64,000 nucleotides of DNA, from assembly GCA_045532035.1 (NCBI GenBank), contig JAZSFD010000050.1, positions 1-64,000 on the forward strand. Direction: 5' to 3'. The notes under the pieces are model-generated. The model was not told the origin of the DNA, made no database searches, and saw only the letters and a list, made by a program, of their open reading frames with translations. This DNA comes from UMGS1052 sp045532035 (GTDB lineage: Bacteria; Bacillota; Clostridia; Oscillospirales; CAG-382). This document shows, one piece after another, positions 51,107-60,059 of the stretch. The first letter of the stretch is position 1, and the number at the start of each line of letters is the position of its first letter. Both the position numbers and the translations under genes were made by a program.

Positions 51107-52630
51107 ATGGTACTTTCAAAAAAAGCTTATTATGACAAAGTCCGCGGCTGCTGGCTCGGAAAAAACATCGGCGGAACACTTGGCGCACCCTTTGAGGCAT
51201 ATCGTCAGGCGTTTGATGTGGAGTTTTACACTCACAACTACGAAAAGGACGGCGTGCTTGCCAACGACGACCTTGATCTTCAACTTTCCTGGCTGAATGC
51301 GGCAGAGCGCTTCGGTCCTGCCGTCAATTCAAAGATACTTGCCGAATATTGGATCTCGACCATCATCCCCAACTGGGCAGAATACGGCGTTTCAAAATCA
51401 AATATGCGCATGGGGCTCACACCTCCTGTTTCGGGCGGCTTCCAGAACGCCTTCAAGGATTCCAACGGCGCATGGATCAGAAGCGAGCTTTGGGCTTGCC
51501 TTGCTCCCGGACATCCCGAGATCGCCGTGAAATACGCTTATGAGGACGCATCGGTCGACCACGCAGATGAGGGCGTTTATGCAGAAGTCTTCACCGCAGC
51601 CATCGAGAGTGCTGCCTTTGTGGAATCGGGACTTTATGAGCTTGTGGAGATCGGACTTTCCTATATTCCCAAGGATTGTGGCGTCGCAAAGGCGGTAAAG
51701 ATCGCCCTTGATTGCTACAAGAGCGGCCTTTCCTGGAAAGAGGCAAGGATCAAACTTCTGACAGAAGTGCCCGACTCATTCGGTGCCCAGCGTCCCGACT
51801 CCCCCAATCCCGACAATCTTCCCACGGCTCCCTGGGGCTATGATGCACCGTCAAATGTCGGTCTTGTCATTATCGGTTGGCTTTACGGCGAAGGTGATTT
51901 CGGCAAGAGCATCTGCATCGCCGCAGGCTGTGCCGAAGACGGCGACTGCACAACGGCAACACTTGGCGCAGTTCTCGGTATCATCAACGGCGAAAAGAAC
52001 CTCCCCGAAAAGTGGATCAAGCCTATCGGAGACGAGATCAAGACAGTCTGCCTCAACCTCAAGACAGGCTTCATCAAGGTTCCAAAGACTGTCACAGAGC
52101 TCACAAACAGAACCTGTGCTCTCATGCCTGCTTTTCTTCACAAATATTATGATTTCATGACAGGCGGCATCACCGTCAAAGAAGGCAAGGAGCTTTTCGA
52201 CAGCCCCACCGAAGAGTGGATGATAACACCTTACAACTTCAGCGATCATTATAATGAGTGCCTTTGCACCTTCACGGCAGACCATCCCCTTTTCAATGTC
52301 AAGGTTTCTCTCCCCGAGGGAATCGAAGCAAGACCGGGCGATGTGAAGACCGTGAAGATCCACGCAGAGAACATGACCACTTATATGGGCGTCCAGCAGT
52401 GGCTTCAGTTAAGATGGCTTTTGCCCGAGGGCGAAGGCTGGAGTGTTTCGACAGGAAACCGTTCGGCGCTCTTCCTCAACACCTATCATTGCGGCACCGG
52501 ACACGCGCAAACAGAGCTGACTCTGACAGTAGGTGAAATGCGCGAGCCCAGAACCACCGTTGTTCTCGAGATCGCACCCCACGACAGACCCACAAAGGTA
52601 TATGTGCCCATCGAAATCGTTTGCATTTAA
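51107..52630 (+). CDS. ADP-ribosylglycohydrolase-family protein
   Basis: 507 residues. N-terminal to central part is the all-alpha ADP-ribosylglycohydrolase fold: RGCWLGKNIGGTLGAPFE, ANDDLDLQLSW (metal Asp/Glu pair of the T/S-DD-T type, here NDD-L) and EDGDCTTATLGAVLG (the second metal site). The C-terminal 110 residues form a beta-rich extension. Family members release ADP-ribose from proteins or act as sugar hydrolases; the variant motif and the carbohydrate neighbours suggest a glycan role (inference). Confidence 0.88.
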   Translation: MVLSKKAYYDKVRGCWLGKNIGGTLGAPFEAYRQAFDVEFYTHNYEKDGVLANDDLDLQLSWLNAAERFGPAVNSKILAEYWISTIIPNWAEYGVSKSNMRMGLTPPVSGGFQNAFKDSNGAWIRSELWACLAPGHPEIAVKYAYEDASVDHADEGVYAEVFTAAIESAAFVESGLYELVEIGLSYIPKDCGVAKAVKIALDCYKSGLSWKEARIKLLTEVPDSFGAQRPDSPNPDNLPTAPWGYDAPSNVGLVIIGWLYGEGDFGKSICIAAGCAEDGDCTTATLGAVLGIINGEKNLPEKWIKPIGDEIKTVCLNLKTGFIKVPKTVTELTNRTCALMPAFLHKYYDFMTGGITVKEGKELFDSPTEEWMITPYNFSDHYNECLCTFTADHPLFNVKVSLPEGIEARPGDVKTVKIHAENMTTYMGVQQWLQLRWLLPEGEGWSVSTGNRSALFLNTYHCGTGHAQTELTLTVGEMREPRTTVVLEIAPHDRPTKVYVPIEIVCI

Positions 52631-52639
52631 TTAAAACAA

Positions 52640-52678
52640 AAAGAGGCTGTAAAAAACTTGGTTTTTTACAGCCTCTTT
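52640..52678. terminator. Very strong bidirectional terminator
   Basis: A perfect 18-bp hairpin: 52640-52657 with 52661-52678, loop TTG, flanked by T/A runs. It separates convergent genes. Confidence 0.95.
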
Positions 52679-52682
52679 CTAT

Positions 52683-53582
52683 TTAACCCATAAGCTCGTC
52701 GGTGAGCTTTCTCACCTTGTCCATGTGCTCATCCCAATGATCCTTGTACTCCAAAAAAACCTTCGCAATATGCTTATGATAATCGGTGGGAGCGCGGTCT
52801 TTTGCAAGATATTCTCTGACTATCCTTTCGTTTTCCGCGTCATCAAGATCATATTTTCCGATGACATTGATCTTTGCCGAAAGGATGTCGCGCAATATCA
52901 TTGATTCTTTGATAAGCTCTGAAAATTCCTCTGGTAACGGCTTTTGCTCGCCGATATCAAGCCCCTGAAATTCGAGGAAGCATTTTGCAATATAATACTG
53001 ACCGCGGTCATTCGGGTGAACATGGTCATCGTTATAAAACGCCTCGGTCTGAAGCTTTTTTGTAAGATAGCTGTGATAATCGCAAAGAGGATAGGAGCGC
53101 TCTTTTGCCAGCTGTCTGCAAAAATCCGCATAGGCTGCCACAAGGGCATATCCTCCCTTGAGAGCAGGACTCGGACTTTCCTGATATTCGGCATAAGGCG
53201 CAGGTGTGCAAAGTATTATCTTCGCACCCGCCTTTTCAAGGGCATCGCAAAGGGCGGGAAGATCCTTCTTATACCTTTCATATGCACCTTCAAGATGCAT
53301 ATAGCGTTCTTCTGTCTTTTCCTGATTCAGAAGCCATCTTGCCGAGTCATTGACGCCAAGCATCACGACCGCATGGGTGGGATTATGAACAAGAGTGTCC
53401 TTTTCAAGAAAGGAGAGCTGGTAAGCTGCTCTGCCTCCCGCCACACCGCAGTTATATATGCGGATCTTTGACTCTCTGAAATTGTCTCGATAAAATGCAG
53501 CGATTCTTCCTTCATAATTGAAGGTTGCCGTTATGCTGTCGCCCACAAAACAAACGCGGGCACCGTCGGGAAATCTTTCCAT
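52683..53582 (-). CDS. SGNH/GDSL-family hydrolase
   Basis: 299 residues. Block I FVGDSI (catalytic Ser), block III GVNDSARW (Asn), block V DDHVHPNDRGQY (Asp and His). Block II Gly lies in GVAGGRAAY. There is a long C-terminal helical extension beyond the usual 200 residues. No signal peptide. It lies 17 bases after the GH20 remnant and probably shared its transcript, so an esterase acting on the same glycan is likely (inference). Confidence 0.88.
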   Translation of the reverse strand: MERFPDGARVCFVGDSITATFNYEGRIAAFYRDNFRESKIRIYNCGVAGGRAAYQLSFLEKDTLVHNPTHAVVMLGVNDSARWLLNQEKTEERYMHLEGAYERYKKDLPALCDALEKAGAKIILCTPAPYAEYQESPSPALKGGYALVAAYADFCRQLAKERSYPLCDYHSYLTKKLQTEAFYNDDHVHPNDRGQYYIAKCFLEFQGLDIGEQKPLPEEFSELIKESMILRDILSAKINVIGKYDLDDAENERIVREYLAKDRAPTDYHKHIAKVFLEYKDHWDEHMDKVRKLTDELMG

Positions 53583-53599
53583 GATTTTTCCTCCGTAAA

Positions 53600-55031
53600 T
53601 TAAAGTGTTCTGCCTGCAAGCTCTTTTTCAAGAAAGCCTGCCTTTTCATATTCACCCTCAGCGGGAACACATCGTCTCACATTATACGAACAATAAAGGG
53701 TGTATTCCTGATCGGTCAGAGGCTGCATGTTGCCCCACATTCTGTCCGAAATAAAGGGTATCAGCCACTGCATCTCCGAAAGGGTGTGCCAGGTGGTGCC
53801 CAGAACGCCGAAAAGGTTGTTGTTTTTTGTTGTATCCACTGCTGCCGACACATTTTTTCTCGAATTCCACGGACAGGTCACCACATCAAATCCGTCCTTT
53901 TCAAGGTCGCGGGAGGTGGCAAATTCCTCGAAAAGATTATACTGCCAGTCGGCCATGATTATCTCGCGGGGAAGAGAAGGTCTTATCTTATATTCCTCTT
54001 TTCCGTAGATCTCATAGGAGCTGTCAAAATCCGCCTTGTTGAAGAGCATATCCGCCCACATTATCGGTCGTCTGCCGTATTTTTTGAGATCCTCGGTGAT
54101 ATTTACAAGATGCTCGAGCATAAGCTCATTTCTGCCTCTTTTTGAGCATTTGTCACAGCTTCCGAAGGTATATGCCTCGTCACAGCCGATATGGAAATAT
54201 TTTCCTTGTCCGCAAAGCTCGATAAGCTCCTTTCGGCACTGCGCCAGAAGTGTCAATGTTTCGGGATTGGAGGTGCACCACGACCAGCCATCCTCCTATA
54301 CGGTGCAAGAGAAAGGTCGTTGTCGAGTGCTGAATGCTTGCCCGAACAGATACGCGCCTGCGATGCATGACCGAGATGGTTGAGCATCGGGATCACTTCA
54401 AGTCCCAGAGAATTTGCAAGATCAATGATGGGTTTTATCTGTTCTTTGGTGTAGGCTTCTTTCCACGAAAGGGAGGGGCAGCATTCATAGCGGTACATTC
54501 CCCAGAATTCAAGCACCACATGGGAGCATTTCATGATACCGCAAAGCGAAATTGCCTTTTTGAGAAAATCAAGGCTTGTCTGATGAAAAACGCAAAGGTG
54601 GATTGCCCGGAAAGCCATGTCGGGCGTATCCTTTATGGTATAGCAAGGCACGCGAAAGCTCACACTCTCCCCTGTCCGCTCAATACGGATAAGCTGAAGA
54701 AACTGACAAAAGAGTGAGCAAAGCCGAGACGATCCGAAAAAACAAGCTTTATGCTTTCGGTGCCGCAATGCAATTCATAATCGTTTTCAGTCGAAATCGA
54801 AAGTATGCCGTCATACGGCTTTTCGGAAATAACAGCCGAGCCCGAAAGCTTTTCGGATATGACAAATTCGGCCTTTGTCCTGCCTGCCGTGTAACCCGAC
54901 ACAAGCTCACAAAAACAGTCGGCAGAAGTCTTGTCAAGTATTCCTTGCGGAAGAGTGACAAAAAGCTTTTCACCAAAAACAAAATCACCCTTCGCTCTTT
55001 CATGAAATTTTGGCATTGGAAGCATGAACAT
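53600..55031 (-). pseudogene. GH20 beta-hexosaminidase-like gene, broken by two frameshifts
   Basis: Three fragments reconstruct a glycosidase of about 475 residues from ATG 55031 (GGAGG eight bases before). Fragment 1 runs to about 54698-54704, where the text continues only in another frame (FLQLIRIERTGESVSF) as if one T were lost in a TTTCTT stretch. Fragment 2 carries PMLNHLGHASQ and ends at 54296-54304, after which EDGWSWCTSNPET continues in a third frame. Fragment 3 has the catalytic pair in HIGCDEAYTFGS. The style is that of GH20 enzymes cleaving N-acetylhexosamine residues. Neighbouring genes are intact, so true decay is more likely than assembly noise, although homopolymer error cannot be excluded. 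Confidence 0.75.
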
Positions 55032-55128
55032 AACAAATCCTCCATAAGTAAAAACGGCGGCAGAGAAATGCACTCCTGCCGCCGCAAATTCACAAATAAC
55101 ATTTTTCGCCACCTGCGGCAGCAACAAA

Positions 55129-55158
55129 ATTATATCATTGTCAAAAGCTTTTCACAAT
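55129..55158 (-). promoter_or_regulatory. Promoter of the GH20 pseudogene with 22-bp palindrome
   Basis: TTGTGA (55152-55157), 17 bases, TATAAT (55129-55134) on the minus strand. ATTGTNAAAAGCTTTTNACAAT (55137-55158) is palindromic apart from one symmetric position pair and covers the spacer and -35 box, a likely repressor operator. Confidence 0.75.
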
Positions 55159-55196
55159 AAGAAAACGAATCTTTTTCAATTTTTCATAACCAAATA

Positions 55197-56663
55197 TCAG
55201 AATTGTGCCTCAGGGTCGACGGTTTCTCCCTTTGCAAGCTTTTCGGCATCCGAAATAAGCTTTTCGATATCAGAGATATCCACATAGAATTCGCCTTTTC
55301 CGTTTACCGTATAATAACATTCACGCTCGGAGGTGTGATAGAATTTATATTCATATATCTTTCCGCCGACAGTTTCGATGGTAAAGGTGAATTTCGGGTT
55401 TTCCTCCTGTGCCTTTGAGGCATAGCCCTTCATTTCAAGCATGAGAAGATCGCGGTAATAGTTTCTGAAATTCTGAGTTTCGATCGCCTCTCCGCTTGTT
55501 TCATCGGTAACGGTAAGAGCCTCGTTTTTGCCCGAAAGGATGTAGCTTTCGGAAAAATCCTTGCCCGACAGTGTGACACGGGAAATGTAATTGATGTTCA
55601 TTCCGAAGAGATAGGGATTTATAAAGTCCACAAGCTCATAGTCGAGGAAAGGAAAATGCTCGGAGATAACGGCAAGACCGATAAATCCGTAGTCAGACAT
55701 GACATAGATCATTCCGTCGCCTGTGCGGTTGCCGAAATAAAGCTTGTTTGTCTTGCCGTCAAGGGTATATTCCACCTCATACGACGGCTTTGCAAAGCCA
55801 TACTTTTCGATATTTTCAGCGGTAAGCTCTGTGGTAACAACACTGTCCGCCATAGGACATATAAGGCTTCTGAGCGCCTTGTCGTAGTTTGAGTCGGAGG
55901 GAATGTATTCGCCGGGATAGACCATCTGATAGTATCCATAGGCGTTTCCGCTCTCACGCTCCTCCTCAGGGACAAAGCGTATCTCGACAAAAGGCATCAT
56001 ATCCTTATACAGCTTGAAGCTTTCGGTGTAATGATATTTCGCGCTGTCCAAAGGATCCTGAAGCTGGGTTGAAAGAAGCGAGTTTTTGTCGGTGAAAAGC
56101 TTTGACACCGAGTTGTTCACATAGAATATTCTGTCCTCGTCCGCAAGCTTGCAGTAATATCCCGCCCCCGAAAGAAGCGCAGAGCCTATATACAGGATGT
56201 CCTGCTTTCCGTTTTTGTCTGTGAGCATCACCGTATATTCGGCGGTGTCGGGAGAAACGCAATATTCCTCCTGCGAGATGGGATCGGCTATTTCTTCTTT
56301 TATTTCAAGGGCGAAGACTGCCGGAACGATCTTGCCGAAATCGGTGTCATAAAGCATATGCTCATAGCCGTCAAGCAAAAATCCGTCAATGGTGCTGTTG
56401 TAGGTGATACCGTACTTGAGCTCCTTTCCCTTGTATACCGCAAGCTTCGAAATATCCTTTTCTTCCTTAAGCTCGGAGAAAACAAGCTTGGGCTTTGCAT
56501 TTTCGTCGATGGCAGGAGTTGTTATGTCCCCGTTTCCGTGGGGAGCGGGAGGGTTTCCGTCATCCTTTTTTTCTCCGCCGTTTGCAACAAGCAGCACAAT
56601 GGCAAGCACAAGAATAACGGCAAAGCCCACGGCAAGCACCGTCAGATTTTTCTTATTTATCAT
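55197..56663 (-). CDS. DUF4340 domain membrane protein
   Basis: 488 residues. N-terminal transmembrane segment (LAVGFAVILVLAIVLLVA) followed by a large extracellular DUF4340-type region (KYGITYNSTIDGF, DILYIGSALLSGAGYYCK, TNKLYFGNRTGDG). It is the last gene of a four-gene ABC operon; its start overlaps the GldG-like stop by four bases. DUF4340 proteins usually accompany Gld-type ABC systems. Function unknown. Confidence 0.88.
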   Translation of the reverse strand: MINKKNLTVLAVGFAVILVLAIVLLVANGGEKKDDGNPPAPHGNGDITTPAIDENAKPKLVFSELKEEKDISKLAVYKGKELKYGITYNSTIDGFLLDGYEHMLYDTDFGKIVPAVFALEIKEEIADPISQEEYCVSPDTAEYTVMLTDKNGKQDILYIGSALLSGAGYYCKLADEDRIFYVNNSVSKLFTDKNSLLSTQLQDPLDSAKYHYTESFKLYKDMMPFVEIRFVPEEERESGNAYGYYQMVYPGEYIPSDSNYDKALRSLICPMADSVVTTELTAENIEKYGFAKPSYEVEYTLDGKTNKLYFGNRTGDGMIYVMSDYGFIGLAVISEHFPFLDYELVDFINPYLFGMNINYISRVTLSGKDFSESYILSGKNEALTVTDETSGEAIETQNFRNYYRDLLMLEMKGYASKAQEENPKFTFTIETVGGKIYEYKFYHTSERECYYTVNGKGEFYVDISDIEKLISDAEKLAKGETVDPEAQF

Positions 56664-58183
56664 AATCTCTTTCTCCTCACATAAACGAACACGCCTGCCG
56701 CCGCCACAAGTCCTGCAGGAAGGAAGGTCAGAATGAGAGTGATCTTTTTGGCATCGTTTTCTTTCATGGTTTCAAGCTTTGTGTCCACAAAAAGCTTGGG
56801 CTCGATGTCGGTGGTCACGCTTTGGGTTCCGACCAGCGAAAGAATGTTGCGCACAAGAGCACTGTTGCTGTTGGTCTCGTCAAGATCCGAATGAATAAAG
56901 GCAGTGGAGCCCGAAACGATGACATGGGCAAACTTTGTTTCCTGAACGCCCGTCTTGGGGTTTACGGGATATGCCTCAAGGGTAGAGACCATCATGAGAG
57001 GAACATTCTTTGCCGAAACCGACTCTTTTCCCTTGTAAATTACCGCCTTGTCAGAGGTGGTAAGAACCGGAGACACGACCTTTCCCGTCGATTTTCCGGA
57101 GGCTTCAAGGGGAATGCACGAACCCATGACCACGGTATATGCATCAAGATTCTTTACGATGTGCTGAGCGATATAGTCATCTCCGCTGTCGGAGGTATAG
57201 TATACCGGCTTGATCTTGTCCGGGTCTGAGGCAGAGGAGTTTTCCCTGTCCTCCACTGCGCTTGCAGTCTGATAGGTGATGCCCCATGTAGTCGAAAGAT
57301 AATCGCGCAGAGCAGGCAATTCCTTCGTTTCGTGGTCAATGCTGACAAGAAGATTGCTGTAATTGTTTTTCAGATAGCTATCAAGCTTTTTTATCTCATT
57401 CACATTGCCCTTCAGCTCCGATTCATAGCCGTGGAAATCAAGGGCAGGGGCATTTATGATGATAAGTCTTGTGTTTTCGGGAATATCCTGCTTTGAAAGA
57501 TCAACAACCTCGATCTGTCCGTCAAGATATCCTGCCCCCGCAAGCACTTCTTTGAGCTTTGTGGGATTGGTATTCTCGCGGTGTCCCGCAAGAAACACGA
57601 CCTTGTCGTTCGAGGCGTTGAGCGCCATGAGTATAGATTCGGTGAAACGCCTTTCGCCGTCAAAGCCCACATAGCTGTAGCCTGTGCTGTCAGACACAAA
57701 AAATGCTCCGTATTTGAGAAGTCTTGCTCTTTCGGAATCGACAGCGCGGATGATAACATCGGTTTCGGTGGGATTTTCACCTCCCGCAAGACTTGCAAGA
57801 TTCTTTGCTTCCTTGAGATCGCGCTTCAGATTCAGAAATCTTACAGAAATATTCGGGAAGGTGGTCTCATATTTTTCGGCAAGAGTAACGATCATGCCCA
57901 TGACCTCATTGCCGACGAGAATGTCGCGGTCGGCACAGAAAACGATCTCTATCCTTTCGGTAATGCCCGAAAGCTTTTCGACCGTTATGTCGCCTATATC
58001 ATATCTCTGCTCGCCGGTGGTGTCAATGTAAAGTCCGTTTCTTGCATCAAAAACCGTAACAAGGGCATTGAGCAAAAGCACGATGACAACAAACATCACA
58101 GTAAAAGCAAGGGCAACGGAGCCGAACTTGAACTTTTTGCTTTTGAGAAGTCTTCTTAAGCTTTTTTGAAAATTGTTTGCCAT
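56660..58183 (-). CDS. GldG-type ABC auxiliary protein
   Basis: 507 residues from ATG 58183 with GGGAGGT eight bases upstream. N-terminal TM (GSVALAFTVMFVVIVLLLNA), a large extracellular GldG/IFT-like domain (AGHRENTNPTKLKEVLAG, IINAPALDFHGYESEL) and a C-terminal TM with a basic end (FLPAGLVAAAGVFVYVRRKR). Homologous to GldG of Bacteroidetes gliding systems, but in Firmicutes the role is unknown. Together with permease, ATPase and DUF4340 it forms a complete exporter set. Confidence 0.88.
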   Translation of the reverse strand: MANNFQKSLRRLLKSKKFKFGSVALAFTVMFVVIVLLLNALVTVFDARNGLYIDTTGEQRYDIGDITVEKLSGITERIEIVFCADRDILVGNEVMGMIVTLAEKYETTFPNISVRFLNLKRDLKEAKNLASLAGGENPTETDVIIRAVDSERARLLKYGAFFVSDSTGYSYVGFDGERRFTESILMALNASNDKVVFLAGHRENTNPTKLKEVLAGAGYLDGQIEVVDLSKQDIPENTRLIIINAPALDFHGYESELKGNVNEIKKLDSYLKNNYSNLLVSIDHETKELPALRDYLSTTWGITYQTASAVEDRENSSASDPDKIKPVYYTSDSGDDYIAQHIVKNLDAYTVVMGSCIPLEASGKSTGKVVSPVLTTSDKAVIYKGKESVSAKNVPLMMVSTLEAYPVNPKTGVQETKFAHVIVSGSTAFIHSDLDETNSNSALVRNILSLVGTQSVTTDIEPKLFVDTKLETMKENDAKKITLILTFLPAGLVAAAGVFVYVRRKRL

Positions 58184-58199
58184 TTTTCGCACCTCCCTC

Positions 58200-58913
58200 T
58201 CAGTTCCAGCGGCGCATCTCATAAACGCGCGCAGTCAGGAAAAGGAAAATTATAACAAGGCTGACAAAATAGATTATTGCGGGAAGCGAAAAAATTCCGC
58301 GGGTGAAAAGAGCATATCTGTCCACCACCGAAAACCACTTGAGAACACTGCGTATAAGCGCATTTCCGATAAGGGAGATAACAAAATTCACCACCATCAT
58401 GAGAAGTATAACGCCAAAGGTGGCAACGGCAGACACAATCTGATTTTCGGTGATCGCCGACATGAATACTCCGACTGCAATAAACGCCGCACCAAGGAAA
58501 AGAATGCCGATGAAATTACCGAAAAACTGCGAAAAAACGGGGGATTTTCCCGAAACCGACGAAAGCACCGAATAGTTGATAAGGCAGGATGCCGTCATGG
58601 TCGATGCATATACGGTGAATGCCGCAAGAAACTTTGCGATAACGATGCCGAAAAGACTTACGGGGGCTGTGAGCAGTATCTGCTCGGTCTTTGTTTTTCT
58701 TTCCTCAGAGAAGAGCTTCATGGTAAGCAGCGGAATAAGCACCGTGAACATAAAGATCATGAGGGTAAAATAGGTCGCAACATCGGCTGTTTCCATCCAT
58801 GCGGTGGTCAGCGAGAAAAGTCCGCCCGACACCGCAAGGAAAACAGCAATGAAGGTATATCCGACGGGAGAAATGAAATATGCTCGCATTTCGCGTTTGA
58901 ATATCGGGAACAT
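58200..58913 (-). CDS. ABC-2 type permease of the Gld-type system
   Basis: 237 residues, six transmembrane segments (YTFIAVFLAVSGGLFSL, YFTLMIFMFTVLIPLLTM, FGIVIAKFLAAFTVYAS). GldF-like, with EERKTKTEQILLTAPVS after TM2, typical for this permease. Its start overlaps the ATPase stop by one base. Confidence 0.9.
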   Translation of the reverse strand: MFPIFKREMRAYFISPVGYTFIAVFLAVSGGLFSLTTAWMETADVATYFTLMIFMFTVLIPLLTMKLFSEERKTKTEQILLTAPVSLFGIVIAKFLAAFTVYASTMTASCLINYSVLSSVSGKSPVFSQFFGNFIGILFLGAAFIAVGVFMSAITENQIVSAVATFGVILLMMVVNFVISLIGNALIRSVLKWFSVVDRYALFTRGIFSLPAIIYFVSLVIIFLFLTARVYEMRRWN

Positions 58914-59857
58914 TATACATTCTCCTTTCTTTTGTTTTCGATAAGGGCAATAAAAACATCCTCAAGGCTCATCTGCACATCGGTCAATCCGCAAAGAGGA
59001 AGGTTTGCTCTTGAAAGCGCATAGAACAGCTGTCTTTCTACACCGGATGAGTGCTGCTCGATGATGTAGTTGTTACATCCGTCGGAGGCAGGACTGTCAA
59101 ATCTTACATCCTTTACACCGTCAACTGCGCCGACAATGTTAAGAACCTCCTGCACATCTCCCGAAATCTTTGCCGAAAGCTTTCTTACCCCTCCCACAAG
59201 ATTTCCGAGCTCGCTTGTTTTTTCATCGGCGACAAGCTCGCCCTTGTTGATAACGATGATCCTGTCGCAGACCGCCTGCACCTCTGAAAGGATATGGGTG
59301 CTGAGTATCACCGTATGCTTTCTGCCGAGAGCGGAGATTAGATTGCGTATCTCAATTATCTGCTGAGGGTCAAGACCTACGGTCGGTTCGTCAAAAATAA
59401 GCACAGGCGGATTTCCCACAAGCGCTTGGGCTATTCCCACGCGCTGACGGTAGCCCTTTGAAAGATGGCTGATGATGCGGTTATAAACATTGCCTATCTT
59501 CACCACCTCGCAGATCTCCGAAAGATGTTTTTTGCGGTCAAGGGTACAATGCTTGAGATCATAAACAAAATTCAGGTATTCCTTCACGGTCATGTCAAGA
59601 TAAAGGGGCGGCTGTTCGGGAAGAAAGCCTATGCGACGCTTGGCGGCAATGGGATTTTCAAGAATATCTATGCCGTCGATCATGGCAGTGCCCGAGGTTG
59701 CCGAAAGATAGCCTGTGAGAATATTCATGGTGGTACTCTTTCCCGCACCGTTAGGACCAAGGAAACCAACGATCTCGCCTGTTCCTATGGTGAAAGAAAT
59801 ATCCCTTACGGCATAAAGGCTGCCGTATTTTTTCACAACATTTTTTATTTCGATCAT
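58913..59857 (-). CDS. ABC transporter ATP-binding protein (GldA-like)
   Basis: 314 residues from ATG 59857. Walker A GPNGAGKST, Q-loop GFLPEQPPLY, signature LSKGYRQRVGIAQAL, Walker B VLIFDEPTVGLDP and H-loop STHILSEV are all intact. The C-terminal extension (about 90 residues) is typical of ABC-2 export ATPases. First gene of the operon ATPase-permease-GldG-DUF4340. Confidence 0.95.
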   Translation of the reverse strand: MIEIKNVVKKYGSLYAVRDISFTIGTGEIVGFLGPNGAGKSTTMNILTGYLSATSGTAMIDGIDILENPIAAKRRIGFLPEQPPLYLDMTVKEYLNFVYDLKHCTLDRKKHLSEICEVVKIGNVYNRIISHLSKGYRQRVGIAQALVGNPPVLIFDEPTVGLDPQQIIEIRNLISALGRKHTVILSTHILSEVQAVCDRIIVINKGELVADEKTSELGNLVGGVRKLSAKISGDVQEVLNIVGAVDGVKDVRFDSPASDGCNNYIIEQHSSGVERQLFYALSRANLPLCGLTDVQMSLEDVFIALIENKRKENV

Positions 59858-60017
59858 GTTTTTTGATCTTCCTTTCGGATTTTTTGAAGTCGGAAAAGCT
59901 CCGTTTTTTCCGAAAACACACACTTATGCATTATAATAATGAAGATTATACCATCCATTTGTTACCTTGTTTTGAACAACGCCGAAAAAGTTTCGCCGCC
60001 TTGTGTGATAAGGCGGT

Positions 60018-60051
60018 GAAAAAAACAGAGGGGACCGTGATGGTCTCCCCT
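60018..60051 (-). terminator. Terminator of the S-layer-homology protein gene
   Basis: AGGGG (60029-60033) pairs with CCCCT (60047-60051) plus ACC/GGT inside, followed by TTTTT on the minus strand, just after the stop at 60060. Confidence 0.75.
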
Positions 60052-60059
60052 ATTGCTTT

